From Nitrospirota bacterium (GTDB taxonomy: Bacteria > Nitrospirota > Thermodesulfovibrionia > UBA6902), in contig JACRLN010000007.1 of the NCBI GenBank assembly GCA_016215115.1, forward strand, positions 1-42,904: a stretch of 42,904 nucleotides of DNA, written 5' to 3'. The notes below the pieces were generated by a model. It was not told the origin of the DNA, did no database searches, and saw only the letters and a program-made list of their open reading frames with translations. Shown here in pieces: positions 42,807 to 42,904 of this stretch (positions are counted from its first letter, which is position 1; every line of letters begins with the position of its first letter). The position numbers were made by a program, and so were the translations under genes.

Positions 42807-42904
42807 TTAAATAAATAGCCGCAAAGTTTGCTTATCTCTGCTTAAATTCCATTTAATCTTCCGAATCAATTAGTTGTTTTCATTTATCGTGTTTTTTATC
42901 TTGA

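Overview
The window is a 42.9 kb bacterial chromosome segment. The dissimilatory sulfate-activation cluster (sat, aprBA, qmoABC, plus adk and a membrane pyrophosphatase), the PEP-CTERM protein and the moderate base composition together suggest an anaerobic sulfate- or sulfur-metabolising bacterium, most likely a Thermodesulfovibrio-like member of the Nitrospirota. That placement is an inference from gene content; no 16S rRNA gene is present.

Region 1 (1-12,118) is the canonical translation/transcription block on the + strand: the tuf 3' end, rpmG, tRNA-Trp, secE, nusG, rplK, rplA, an L10 leader, rplJ, rplL, rpoB, rpoC. A Mut7-C RNase-like gene follows.

Region 2 (12.75-18.95 kb) is a compact defence and toxin-antitoxin island. 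In order it holds an RHH/PIN pair behind two tandem palindromic operators, an AbiEii-like nucleotidyltransferase coupled to a 38-residue ORF, a broken 3' copy of a DNA methyltransferase gene, a DUF3800 gene followed by a strong structured-RNA candidate, the intact methyltransferase, a divergent DpnI-like endonuclease, a HepT/MntA pair, a broken 3' copy of the DpnI gene, a Phd/PIN pair, and a second decayed DpnI 3' copy. The 3' ends of both restriction-modification genes are thus duplicated on the far side of the neighbouring cassettes, which suggests that the island grew by events that copied gene 3' ends.

Region 3 (19.0-23.8 kb) holds a glycine-zipper lipoprotein, an RluB-type pseudouridine synthase, aspS, and a PEP-CTERM exported protein behind a textbook sigma-54 promoter with an upstream palindrome.

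Region 4 (24.1-35.9 kb) is the sulfate-activation cluster. Sat makes APS and PPi, AprBA reduces APS to sulfite and AMP, QmoABC links AprBA to the quinone pool, Adk recycles AMP, and HppA (K+-independent type by its GNTTKA motif) turns PPi hydrolysis into ion pumping. A 130-bp element with 23-bp inverted termini sits between aprA and qmoA.

Region 5 (36.0-42.9 kb) has a DRE-TIM aldolase/lyase-like gene, a NYN-LOTUS protein, a Kup potassium transporter, a GspE/PilB ATPase that abuts kup with no spacer, and a PAS-GGDEF gene with a damaged or unusual 5' end.

The segment is unusually rich in short repeats of at least six word families. They lie mainly in intergenic spaces and often abut or supply stop codons. 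At least two have become part of coding sequence (aspS and the Mut7-C gene).
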